From assembly GCA_024404415.1 (NCBI GenBank), contig JAKSPX010000095.1, positions 1 through 6,378 of the forward strand: a stretch of 6,378 nt of DNA, given 5' to 3'. This DNA comes from Clostridia bacterium (GTDB lineage: Bacteria; Bacillota; Clostridia; Oscillospirales; QAMX01). Below the pieces are notes generated by a model. The model was not told the DNA's origin and did no database searches. It worked only from the letters and a program-made list of their open reading frames with translations. Below are positions 1 through 5,776 of this stretch, piece after piece. The translations under genes were made by a program, and so were the position numbers. Each line of letters starts with the position of its first letter. The stretch's first letter is position 1.

Positions 1-659
1 TCGGCCTTGCGCAGGCGCTTGTCGGCGACCCCGAAGTCCTGCTCCTCGACGAGCCCACCGTCGGCCTCGACCCGATCCAGATCATCGAGATCCGCAACGT
101 CATCAAGGACCTCGGCAAAAAGAGGACCGTCATCCTTTCCAGCCACATCCTCTCCGAGATCCAGCAGATCTGCGGCCGCGTTCTGGTCATCAACAAAGGC
201 CAGCTCATCGCCAACGACACGCCGGACAACCTCGCCCGCACGGTCGAAAGCGAACACCGCTACAATCTGCGCGTCTCCGGCAATCCCGAGACCGTCATGT
301 CCATCCTGCGCGGTCTTTCCGGCATGAAGTCGGTGCAGGCGCTCGGCTCCAAGGAATACGGCTCCAGCGACTACCTGATCACTTCCCGTGAAACTCAGGA
401 TGTCCGCAAGGACGTTTTCAATGCGCTTGAAAGAGCCGATCTGCCGGTCCTGCAGCTCACGCCCGTCGGCGCGACGCTGGAAGACATCTTCATCAAGCTG
501 ACCGGTCAGCGCGTCGTCGAAGACGAAGGCAAGGCCACCCGCGCCCGCAGAAGCCGCAAGAAAGCCGCTGAGGAAGACGCCAACTCTTCCATCACCCTTT
601 CCGACGAAGCCAAGGCTGCCGACCGCGTCAAGGCGAAGAAGAGCAAAAAGGAGGAATAA
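1..659 (+). CDS. ABC transporter ATP-binding protein, C-terminal part (5' end outside window)
   Basis: ATPase subunit of an ABC exporter, expected on the cytoplasmic face of the membrane. The reading frame starts at base 3 and gives 218 residues before TAA at 657-659. It opens with GLAQAL, the segment that normally follows the LSGGxxxR signature, so Walker A, Q-loop and signature lie outside the window. Visible are Walker B with the catalytic glutamate (LLLDEPTVGLDP, Asp16-Glu17 in window numbering, bases 48-53), the D-loop, and the switch histidine in SSHIL (His48, bases 144-146). After the nucleotide-binding domain comes the usual accessory region ending near LEDIFIKLTG. A tail of about 45 residues rich in Lys, Arg, Glu and Ala then follows (roughly residues 172-218), longer than most relatives. 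The permease starts 3 bp downstream, so they are co-transcribed and should form one transporter. The sub-family resembles GldA-like ATPases; the substrate is unknown. Confidence 0.95.
   Translation, partial: GLAQALVGDPEVLLLDEPTVGLDPIQIIEIRNVIKDLGKKRTVILSSHILSEIQQICGRVLVINKGQLIANDTPDNLARTVESEHRYNLRVSGNPETVMSILRGLSGMKSVQALGSKEYGSSDYLITSRETQDVRKDVFNALERADLPVLQLTPVGATLEDIFIKLTGQRVVEDEGKATRARRSRKKAAEEDANSSITLSDEAKAADRVKAKKSKKEE
648..654 (+). promoter_or_regulatory. Ribosome binding site deciding a TTG start
   Basis: AAGGAGG lies inside the last codons of the ATPase gene and 8 bases ahead of TTG at 663. This near-perfect Shine-Dalgarno sequence supports the TTG start of the permease: the first in-frame ATG is at codon 50, far inside the conserved membrane region. 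Confidence 0.75.
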
Positions 660-662
660 CCG

Positions 663-1370
663 TTGATCGCCATTTATAAAAGAGATCTGAAGGCGCTTTA
701 CAAGACGCCTGTCGGATATGTTTTCAGCGGGACGCTGCTGCTTTTATTCTACGTCCTTTTCTACGTTTACAACATCTACACCACCCAGACCGCGGACATC
801 TCGGTCGTCATGGGCAACCTGATCTACTGGCTGTTCCTGCCCATCCCGATCCTGACCATGCGTCTGATGACCGAAGAATACCGTCAGAAGACCGACCAGC
901 TCCTCCTTACCGCTCCGGTGAGCTGCATGTCCATCGTGCTCGGCAAGTTCCTTGCCGGTATGGTGTCCTTCCTCATCACCATCGTCCTGAGCCTGGCCAT
1001 CCCGGTCATCATCACCATCTACGGTGAGCTCCTCGGCTGGACCATGATCGGCAACTACATCGCCCTCATCGCCGCCGCCAGCACCTTCCTCTCCATCGCG
1101 CTTTTCATCTCCTCGCTGACCGAAAACCTTCTGGTTTCCATCATCGCCAACTGGGGTATCTTCATCGCCCTGATCTATCTGGACGACGTCGCCGCCCTCA
1201 CCGGCAACACTGTGATCGAAAACATCGCGGCGAGCCTCTCTCCCTTCTCCCGTTTCCAGAGCTTTGCCTACGGCCAGTTCAGCCTCGGAGATTTCATTTA
1301 CTACATCAGCGTTGCGGCGCTCTTCCTCTTCCTCGCGTCGCGCGTGCTTGAGAAAAAGCGTTACAGCTGA
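663..1370 (+). CDS. ABC-2 type transporter permease (GldF-like)
   Basis: Integral membrane subunit of the ABC exporter, 235 residues with about six hydrophobic helices (roughly residues 17-38, 51-68, 96-120, 130-151, 154-173 and 208-226). After the second helix comes the loop MRLMTEEYRQKTDQLLLTAP (residues 66-85), the pattern typical of ABC-2 permeases (R-x-x-x-E-E-x-x-x-x-T-x-x-L-L-x-x-P), followed by VLGKF. The length fits the GldF/CcmB-like class of about 230-250 residues. The start is TTG at 663, backed by AAGGAGG 8 bases upstream. The N-terminus IAIYKRDLKALYKTPVGYV is the usual short amphipathic lead-in. It sits between the ATPase (3-bp gap) and the GldG-like gene (18-bp gap), so the three probably assemble into one complex. 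The transported substrate cannot be deduced. Confidence 0.93.
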   Translation: MIAIYKRDLKALYKTPVGYVFSGTLLLLFYVLFYVYNIYTTQTADISVVMGNLIYWLFLPIPILTMRLMTEEYRQKTDQLLLTAPVSCMSIVLGKFLAGMVSFLITIVLSLAIPVIITIYGELLGWTMIGNYIALIAAASTFLSIALFISSLTENLLVSIIANWGIFIALIYLDDVAALTGNTVIENIAASLSPFSRFQSFAYGQFSLGDFIYYISVAALFLFLASRVLEKKRYS

Positions 1371-1373
1371 TCC

Positions 1374-1380
1374 GGGGAGG
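1374..1380 (+). promoter_or_regulatory. Ribosome binding site of the GldG-like gene
   Basis: GGGGAGG ends 8 bases before ATG 1389, in the 18-bp gap after the permease stop. It supports that start and translational coupling within the operon. Confidence 0.7.
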
Positions 1381-1388
1381 CAAGAATC

Positions 1389-2876
1389 ATGAAAAAATTC
1401 CAAATGAGCACCAAGTTCAAATACGGCGCTTCTGCCACCGCTTTCACCGCCATCGTGATCGTCGCGATCATCCTCGTCAACCTTCTCGCCAGCGTCGTCA
1501 CCGACCGCTTCAACCTGAAAGCCGACATGACCGCCGACCAGCGCTACGACATTTCCGACGCCACCGTCGAAATGCTCCAGAACGTCCAGAACGACATCAC
1601 CATCTACATGCTGGCTCCCCGCGCCGACGTGGTCGACACCAACCAGATGCTCGGCATCTACGGTCCCAGCATCGGCTCCATCCTTGACCGTTATCCAGGT
1701 CTCTCGAACGGCAAGGTCAAGGTCGAGTACATCGACATCGAGAGAAACCCCGCCTTTACGCAGGGCTTCCAGCTCGGTGAGATCTCCGAATACTCCATCC
1801 TCGTCAAGAGCGACGCCGCTTATCGCCTCCTGACCTACTACGATTACATCTACTTCCGCGCCGCCGACAGTTACAGCGAAGAACAGCCCGTCGGCCTCAA
1901 CCTTGAGCATGCGCTCGCTTCCGCCATTTACTACTGCGACACCGGCAGCAAGCGCAACGCTGTCCTCCTCGACGGTAAGGGTGAGAAGAACGGCAAGGGC
2001 GGCGGCGAAGGCTCCAAGCTGGTCGCTTTCCTCGAAGCCAACAACTTCAACGTCCTCTATGTCAACCTGACCACCGATCCGCTTCCCGAGAATACCGACC
2101 TCATCGTCGTCAATTCTCCCGAAAAGGACTATTCCTCCGATGAACTCGCCATCATCGACAAATACCTCAATCAGGATCTCGGCAAGGTCATCATTTCGGC
2201 CGGTACCGAAAGCAAAGATGCCACCAACCTGCTTTACTACATCAAGGAATACGGCATCACCGTCACCGACCAGGCCATTTACGACACCATCAACAGCCGC
2301 ACCGGTCATCCCGAAGCGGTCAAGCTCTCGGTCGTCAACTCCGAAGTCATGCAGAGTCTCGCTTCCCTTGAGACCATGCTGATCTTCCCGAATAGCGTGA
2401 AGATGACCAGCATCGACACCGCCGGTACCGGTTGGAGCCGCACCGACCTGCTCACCACCAATGCCACCGCCTTCACCAAGACGGTCGACCTGGAACGTGA
2501 TCCGCTCACCGTTTCCAAAGCCGTTACCGATGAATCCGGTGCCTTCAGCGTGGCGACCCTCCTCACCAGAAAGCCCACCGTCGAGACCGTCGGTGACGAG
2601 ACCAGCGGCAAGCTGCTCCTGCTCTCCTCTTCGGATGCTCTCAGCGACGCCTACTTCTCCAGCTCCTCCTATACCAACTGGAGCTTCATGTCCATCCTGT
2701 TAAGCGACTTCTTCGGCGGCAACGACCTCTCCGCTTTCAAGTACAAGCTCTTCACCAACAGCGAACTGGTCACCCTCGAAACCGACCGTCAGGTCATCCT
2801 CGGCGTGTTGATCGCCATCCCGGTGCTCCTGCTTGCAGGCGGCGTTGTGGTTTACTTCAAGAGAAAAAATATGTGA
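1389..2876 (+). CDS. GldG-like ABC transporter auxiliary protein
   Basis: Membrane-anchored partner of an ABC-2 exporter, 495 residues. An N-terminal hydrophobic segment (about residues 14-37, after a Lys-rich start) is followed by NLKADMTADQRYDIS. This matches the conserved entry of the GldG / ABC_transp_aux family, in which RYDLS follows shortly after the first helix. A large extracytoplasmic region follows, with the family pattern of a Gly-rich turn after a beta strand (AVLLDGKGEKNGKGGGEG, residues 191-208) and a strand-helix unit ending in LIVVNSPEKDYSSDELAIIDKYL. A C-terminal helix (about 469-489) ends in FKRKNM, a basic cytoplasmic tip. This two-anchor topology is typical of the family. 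The position directly after ATPase and permease supports a role in the same transporter. In Bacteroidetes GldFG partners belong to gliding/secretion machinery; in Clostridia the role is unknown, so no function beyond transporter accessory is claimed. Confidence 0.88.
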   Translation: MKKFQMSTKFKYGASATAFTAIVIVAIILVNLLASVVTDRFNLKADMTADQRYDISDATVEMLQNVQNDITIYMLAPRADVVDTNQMLGIYGPSIGSILDRYPGLSNGKVKVEYIDIERNPAFTQGFQLGEISEYSILVKSDAAYRLLTYYDYIYFRAADSYSEEQPVGLNLEHALASAIYYCDTGSKRNAVLLDGKGEKNGKGGGEGSKLVAFLEANNFNVLYVNLTTDPLPENTDLIVVNSPEKDYSSDELAIIDKYLNQDLGKVIISAGTESKDATNLLYYIKEYGITVTDQAIYDTINSRTGHPEAVKLSVVNSEVMQSLASLETMLIFPNSVKMTSIDTAGTGWSRTDLLTTNATAFTKTVDLERDPLTVSKAVTDESGAFSVATLLTRKPTVETVGDETSGKLLLLSSSDALSDAYFSSSSYTNWSFMSILLSDFFGGNDLSAFKYKLFTNSELVTLETDRQVILGVLIAIPVLLLAGGVVVYFKRKNM

Positions 2877-2883
2877 CCCAAAC

Positions 2884-2916
2884 CTTTGCCCGTGTGTTTG
2901 AAACACACGGGCAAAG
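2884..2916 (+). terminator. Perfect 16-bp inverted repeat, possible terminator or mRNA-stabilising hairpin
   Basis: Bases 2884-2899 are exactly complementary to 2901-2916 with one central G, so the real hairpin would have about 13-14 pairs and a small TTGAA-type loop. It lies 7 bases after the GldG-like stop and 21 bases before the next ATG. The 3' side is TTATAAG, not a run of T, so it is not a textbook intrinsic terminator. It may end or attenuate the transporter transcript, or protect the 3' end of the upstream message. Confidence 0.6.
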
Positions 2917-2937
2917 TTATAAGAGAAAGGCAGTTTC

Positions 2938-4998
2938 ATGAAAAAGACTTACAGTGAATTCACCCGTGGCGGCATCACCGTCCGCTATGAGACGGACGAC
3001 GCCGGGCGCATCGGCTACATTCTCTATCCCTCCGACATGACGCCCGCAGAAAAAGACTGTGCCGTCGAGCCGCTGGTTCAGACCTATATCCGCGGTGACA
3101 ATATGCCTACCGCCTTTGCCAACGGCAGCAGCCTCGCTTCCTCCGCCTCCACCTTTGACTTTCACTTTGCCTCTCAGGTTACCGAAGGCGACAATATCAT
3201 CACCATCCTGAAAGACGAGCTCCACAACCGCGAAGCGCGCCACACCCTCGTCTTTTCGCCCGCTTACCGCGCCATTGAAAGCTACACCGAGCTTGAAAAC
3301 ACCGGCGACGCTCCCTTCACCGTAGAGCTGCTCTCCAGCGCCTCCTTTGGCGGACTCACGCCCTTTGACGCGGGCGAGGCCGTCGACACGCTCGAACTCT
3401 ACACCGCCACCAGCTCCTGGAGCTCCGAAGGCCGTCTGGTCTCCGAGACCATCGAGGATGCCAACCTCGAAACGAGCTGGTCGCGCTTCGGTACCCGCGT
3501 GAAGAAGATCCACCAGCGCGGCTCCATGCCGGTGCGCGGATATTTCCCGTTCATGGCCATCCGCGATAAGATCCGGGACGTCACCTGGGCCGTGCAGGTC
3601 GCCTGCCCCTCCTCCTGGCAGATCGAAGCGCGGAGAAACGACTTCGGTCTCTCTCTCGACGGCGGCCTGATCGACTACGATGAAGGCCAGTGGGCAAAGG
3701 AACTCAGACCCGGTGAGAGCTTCCGCACGCCCTCCATGTACATCACGGTTGGCAAAGGCTCCGCCGAAAAGGTCGCCCAGCAGATCCTCGACCTGCATGA
3801 GCGCAACCGCTCCAAGCTTCTGAAATTGCCCCCGGTCATGTTCAACGAATACTGCACCACCTGGGGCGTGCCGAGCCACGAAAACCTCTCCAAGATCGTG
3901 AAAAAGCTCGAAGGCAAGGGCATGGAATACCTCGTCATTGACGCAGGCTGGTACAAAAACGACAAGTACGACTGGTCGCAGACCGGCGGCGACTGGGTCG
4001 TTGCCGAAAAGCTTCTTTTCCCCGAGGGCTTCCAGGCCACCGTCGATATGATCAAAAAGGGTGGCATGATCCCCGGCCTCTGGTTTGAATCCGAGACCTG
4101 CGGCCCGAAATCCGACATGCATGAGCGCGAGGATATGCTCCTCAAGCGCAACGGCGCCGTGATCGACACCGGCAGCCGCCGTTTCCTTGACCTGCGCAAG
4201 CCGGAAGTGAAGGCCTACATGGATGAACGCATCATCGGCCTTCTCAAAAAATACGGCTTCGGCTACATCAAATCCGACTACAACGATTGCATCGGCACCG
4301 GCTGTGACGGCGCGGAATCGCTCGGCGAGGGCCTTCGCCAGAATATGATCGGCGCACAGGACTTCTACCGCCGCCTGCGCGATGCCATCCCCGACATCAC
4401 CATGGAAAACTGCTCCTCCGGCGGCCACCGCCTCGAGCCTTCCATGATGGGCCTTTTCGACATGGCCTCCTTCTCCGACGCGCACGAATGTGTCTCCATT
4501 CCGATCATTGCCGCCAACCTGCACCGCCTGATCCTGCCCATTCAGTCGCAGATCTGGGCTGTTCTGCACGGAAGTGACTCGCTCCGCCGCCTCCACTACT
4601 CGGTAGTCAACACCTATCTCGGCGCCATGTGCCTCTCGGGCGACATCTACTCCATGAACGACGAGCAGTGGGCGCTGGTCGACCGCGACATCGCCTTCTA
4701 CCGCAAGGTGCGCCACATCATTGCGCACGGTACCTCCGAGGTGAAGCAGCCCGGCCTGACCGGCTACTCCAAGCCCAAGGGCTACCAGACCGTCCTGCGC
4801 AAAGGCGAAAGCGGCGACGCGCTCCTCACTGTGCACACCTTTGCAGGCGAGCTTCCGGAATATATCGAGATCCCGGTCGGCGAGCTTCAGATCAAGGAGG
4901 CCGTGACCAGCGAAAATAACGAGATCACGCTTGAAAACGGCATCCTCCGCATCCAGCTCAAAGCCAACTTCGAAGCCATTGCCGTCTGGCTCGGATAA
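2938..4998 (+). CDS. GH36-family alpha-galactosidase-like glycoside hydrolase
   Basis: Predicted retaining alpha-galactoside hydrolase, 686 residues, cytosolic (no signal peptide). Three GH36 parts are seen: an N-terminal beta-sandwich (about 1-290, with the SSWSSEGRL stretch equivalent to the family's G-x-W-x-x-E), a (beta/alpha)8 barrel (about 300-600) and a C-terminal beta domain (about 610-686). Barrel motifs are YLVIDAGW (Asp335, Trp338), GLWFE (380-384), IKSDYND (Asp447, expected nucleophile), ENCSSGGHR (490-498, the C-x-x-G-x-x-R substrate loop) and FSDAHE (Asp514, expected acid/base). Classical members have KWD at the nucleophile and SCSGGGxR in the loop, so this belongs to a divergent branch and its sugar preference may differ. 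The start at 2938 follows GAGAAAGG with a 7-base spacer. A small gene follows after 22 bp, probably on the same transcript. No sugar transporter or regulator is visible nearby. Confidence 0.9.
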   Translation: MKKTYSEFTRGGITVRYETDDAGRIGYILYPSDMTPAEKDCAVEPLVQTYIRGDNMPTAFANGSSLASSASTFDFHFASQVTEGDNIITILKDELHNREARHTLVFSPAYRAIESYTELENTGDAPFTVELLSSASFGGLTPFDAGEAVDTLELYTATSSWSSEGRLVSETIEDANLETSWSRFGTRVKKIHQRGSMPVRGYFPFMAIRDKIRDVTWAVQVACPSSWQIEARRNDFGLSLDGGLIDYDEGQWAKELRPGESFRTPSMYITVGKGSAEKVAQQILDLHERNRSKLLKLPPVMFNEYCTTWGVPSHENLSKIVKKLEGKGMEYLVIDAGWYKNDKYDWSQTGGDWVVAEKLLFPEGFQATVDMIKKGGMIPGLWFESETCGPKSDMHEREDMLLKRNGAVIDTGSRRFLDLRKPEVKAYMDERIIGLLKKYGFGYIKSDYNDCIGTGCDGAESLGEGLRQNMIGAQDFYRRLRDAIPDITMENCSSGGHRLEPSMMGLFDMASFSDAHECVSIPIIAANLHRLILPIQSQIWAVLHGSDSLRRLHYSVVNTYLGAMCLSGDIYSMNDEQWALVDRDIAFYRKVRHIIAHGTSEVKQPGLTGYSKPKGYQTVLRKGESGDALLTVHTFAGELPEYIEIPVGELQIKEAVTSENNEITLENGILRIQLKANFEAIAVWLG

Positions 4999-5007
4999 TT
5001 GTTCCTG

Positions 5008-5015
5008 AAAGGAGA
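5008..5015 (+). promoter_or_regulatory. Ribosome binding site of the small cysteine protein
   Basis: AAAGGAGA lies 5 bases before ATG 5021, in the 22-bp gap after the glycosidase stop. It supports the chosen start and expression from the upstream transcript. Confidence 0.65.
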
Positions 5016-5020
5016 GAAAT

Positions 5021-5566
5021 ATGTATCCGCTTCCGGATTACATCCGTCCCTTCGCCGCAAATCTCCGCACGGACAAGGCCGTTTTTACCTACTCGCTTCA
5101 ATGCTCCTGCGGCAGCGAGTCCTTTTACCTCTATGAAAACAAGCATTCCGAAGAGGAGAGGGCGCTGATTACCCAATATGAAGCTTCCATGCCGAAAACC
5201 GGGCTTCATACGATTCACAGCGGCATCGGCAAGGACGGGAAACCCTATTACTATATCCGCATCCTCGGGATCTTCAAAAAATACATCACCTTCCCCGAAC
5301 CCCCGTATTTCATGGATATCCACGTGGTCAAGGCAGTCTGCCCGGATTGCGGGAAGGAGATCCTGCTTTTTGACAGTCGCCTTGATGAAGGCGAAGCACT
5401 CACCGACGAAGTGCGTGCCTACACACCGCATTTCTCCGCTAAAAAGCCCCAGCCGACCAAAGTGACCGTCAAAGCAGACTACATCGTGGAAAACGGCGAA
5501 GAATTTGCCACGGATATCCGCATTTACGCCGATAAAGCGCTCAGATCTTCTTTTGAATTAAGCTGA
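5021..5566 (+). CDS. Hypothetical protein with split zinc-ribbon-like cysteines
   Basis: I do not recognise this 181-residue protein. It is soluble, with no signal peptide or membrane helix. Four cysteines fall in two knuckle-like pairs: Cys28-x-Cys30-Gly and Cys107-Pro-Asp-Cys110-Gly. The second is a classic zinc-ribbon knuckle; the first is one residue short of the usual C-x-x-C. About 76 residues separate the pairs, including an aromatic stretch (KPYYYIRILGIFKKYITFPE). A zinc-bound fold with a large insertion is a reasonable inference, not shown. Some lineage-specific Firmicutes proteins of unknown function have this general look. It lies 22 bp after the glycosidase gene with a good ribosome binding site, so it is probably co-transcribed, but nothing shows a shared function. 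By eye the codons look less dominated by C-ending triplets than in the genes upstream. Confidence 0.8.
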   Translation: MYPLPDYIRPFAANLRTDKAVFTYSLQCSCGSESFYLYENKHSEEERALITQYEASMPKTGLHTIHSGIGKDGKPYYYIRILGIFKKYITFPEPPYFMDIHVVKAVCPDCGKEILLFDSRLDEGEALTDEVRAYTPHFSAKKPQPTKVTVKADYIVENGEEFATDIRIYADKALRSSFELS

Positions 5567-5582
5567 ATATCGGTCCCATAAA

Positions 5583-5603
5583 AAGGGGCTGTAAAAAACT
5601 CAC
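5583..5603 (+). repeat. Left terminal inverted repeat
   Basis: Twenty-one bases identical to the reverse complement of 5743-5763. Complementarity stops at both edges: the next outer pair is A5582 against G5764. It begins 16 bases after the stop codon of the cysteine protein gene. Confidence 0.85.
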
Positions 5604-5617
5604 AAGACCCTGTCATT

Positions 5618-5645
5618 CCGAGCCAGCGCCGCAGCGTTGGCTCGG
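5618..5645 (+). repeat. Internal stem-loop 1 of the repeat element
   Basis: Twelve-base arms 5618-5629 and 5634-5645 pair with a single G-T wobble around the loop CGCA (5630-5633). The wobble in an otherwise exact stem suggests the pairing, not only the sequence, is retained. Confidence 0.7.
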
Positions 5646-5646
5646 G

Positions 5647-5679
5647 AATCCGTTCTTCTAATAAAGGAGAATACGGATT
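5647..5679 (+). repeat. Internal stem-loop 2 of the repeat element
   Basis: AATCCG (5647-5652) pairs with CGGATT (5674-5679). Further in, TTCTTCT (5653-5659) pairs with AGGAGAA (5665-5671) through one wobble, with TA bulged at 5672-5673 and an AATAA loop at 5660-5664. Confidence 0.6.
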
Positions 5680-5702
5680 GCCACGACCATCCTGCAGGAA
5701 TC

Positions 5703-5724
5703 AAACCAGTCCGCAGACTGGTTT
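5703..5724 (+). repeat. Internal stem-loop 3 of the repeat element
   Basis: AAACCAGTC (5703-5711) pairs perfectly with GACTGGTTT (5716-5724) around loop CGCA (5712-5715), the same tetraloop as stem-loop 1. Outer bases GACCA (5685-5689) and TGGTC (5726-5730) may extend it across an internal loop that holds the palindrome CCTGCAGG (5691-5698). Confidence 0.65.
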
Positions 5725-5742
5725 GTGGTCTCTCAATGACAA

Positions 5743-5763
5743 GTGAGTTTTTTACAGCCCCTT
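5743..5763 (-). repeat. Right terminal inverted repeat
   Basis: Exact inverted copy of the left end (5583-5603). It finishes 13 bases beyond the stop of the minus-strand ATPase gene, so the insertion leaves both neighbouring reading frames intact. Confidence 0.85.
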
Positions 5764-5776
5764 GATTTTCATATAT

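Larger units (their letters stand above)
5583..5763. repeat. MITE/REP-like element with perfect 21-bp terminal inverted repeats
   Basis: The element is 181 bp and fills most of the gap between two convergent genes. The outer ends AAGGGGCTGTAAAAAACTCAC (5583-5603, 21 bases written as AAGGGGCTGT plus AAAAAACTCAC) are exactly complementary to 5743-5763. Just inside, TGTCATT (5611-5617) is complementary to AATGACA (5735-5741). The core holds three stem-loops: 5618-5645 (12-bp stem with one G-T wobble, CGCA loop), 5647-5679 (6- plus 7-bp stem, AATAA loop) and 5703-5724 (perfect 9-bp stem, CGCA loop). No transposase or credible gene is inside. The GGGGCTGT ends resemble insertion-sequence termini, and the inner TGTCATT core resembles dispersed clostridial repeats. 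No clear target-site duplication was found in the flanks. As a strong hairpin it may also act as a two-way terminator for the flanking genes. Confidence 0.8.

Noticed and set aside
1971..2015. Gly/Lys-rich stretch in the GldG-like protein as a possible nucleotide-binding loop
   Set aside because: GKGEKNGKGGGEG superficially recalls a P-loop but lacks the GxxxxGK[ST] pattern, and it falls where the family has its conserved Gly-rich turn (GHGE-like).
744..2309. Long antisense open frame (521 codons) spanning the permease and GldG-like genes
   Set aside because: It crosses two well-supported genes, has no recognisable motif and shows the same biased composition caused by codon usage on the other strand.
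2917..4836. Very long antisense open frame (639 codons) opposite the glycosidase
   Set aside because: The sense strand shows clear GH36 motifs throughout. The antisense product is a low-complexity Gly/Val/Ala/Asp/Glu composition, as expected when a C-ending codon bias removes TTA, CTA and TCA from the sense frame.
5678..5746. Tiny TTG-started frame of 22 codons inside the repeat element, with AAAGGAG (5663-5669) 8 bases upstream
   Set aside because: The AGGAG bases are explained as one arm of stem-loop 2, and the peptide is dictated by the hairpin sequences. Without conservation across copies there is no support for translation.
5575..5770. Target-site duplication flanking the repeat element
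   Set aside because: The sequences just outside the 21-bp ends (ending CCCATAA on the left, starting GATTTTC on the right) show no convincing direct repeat.
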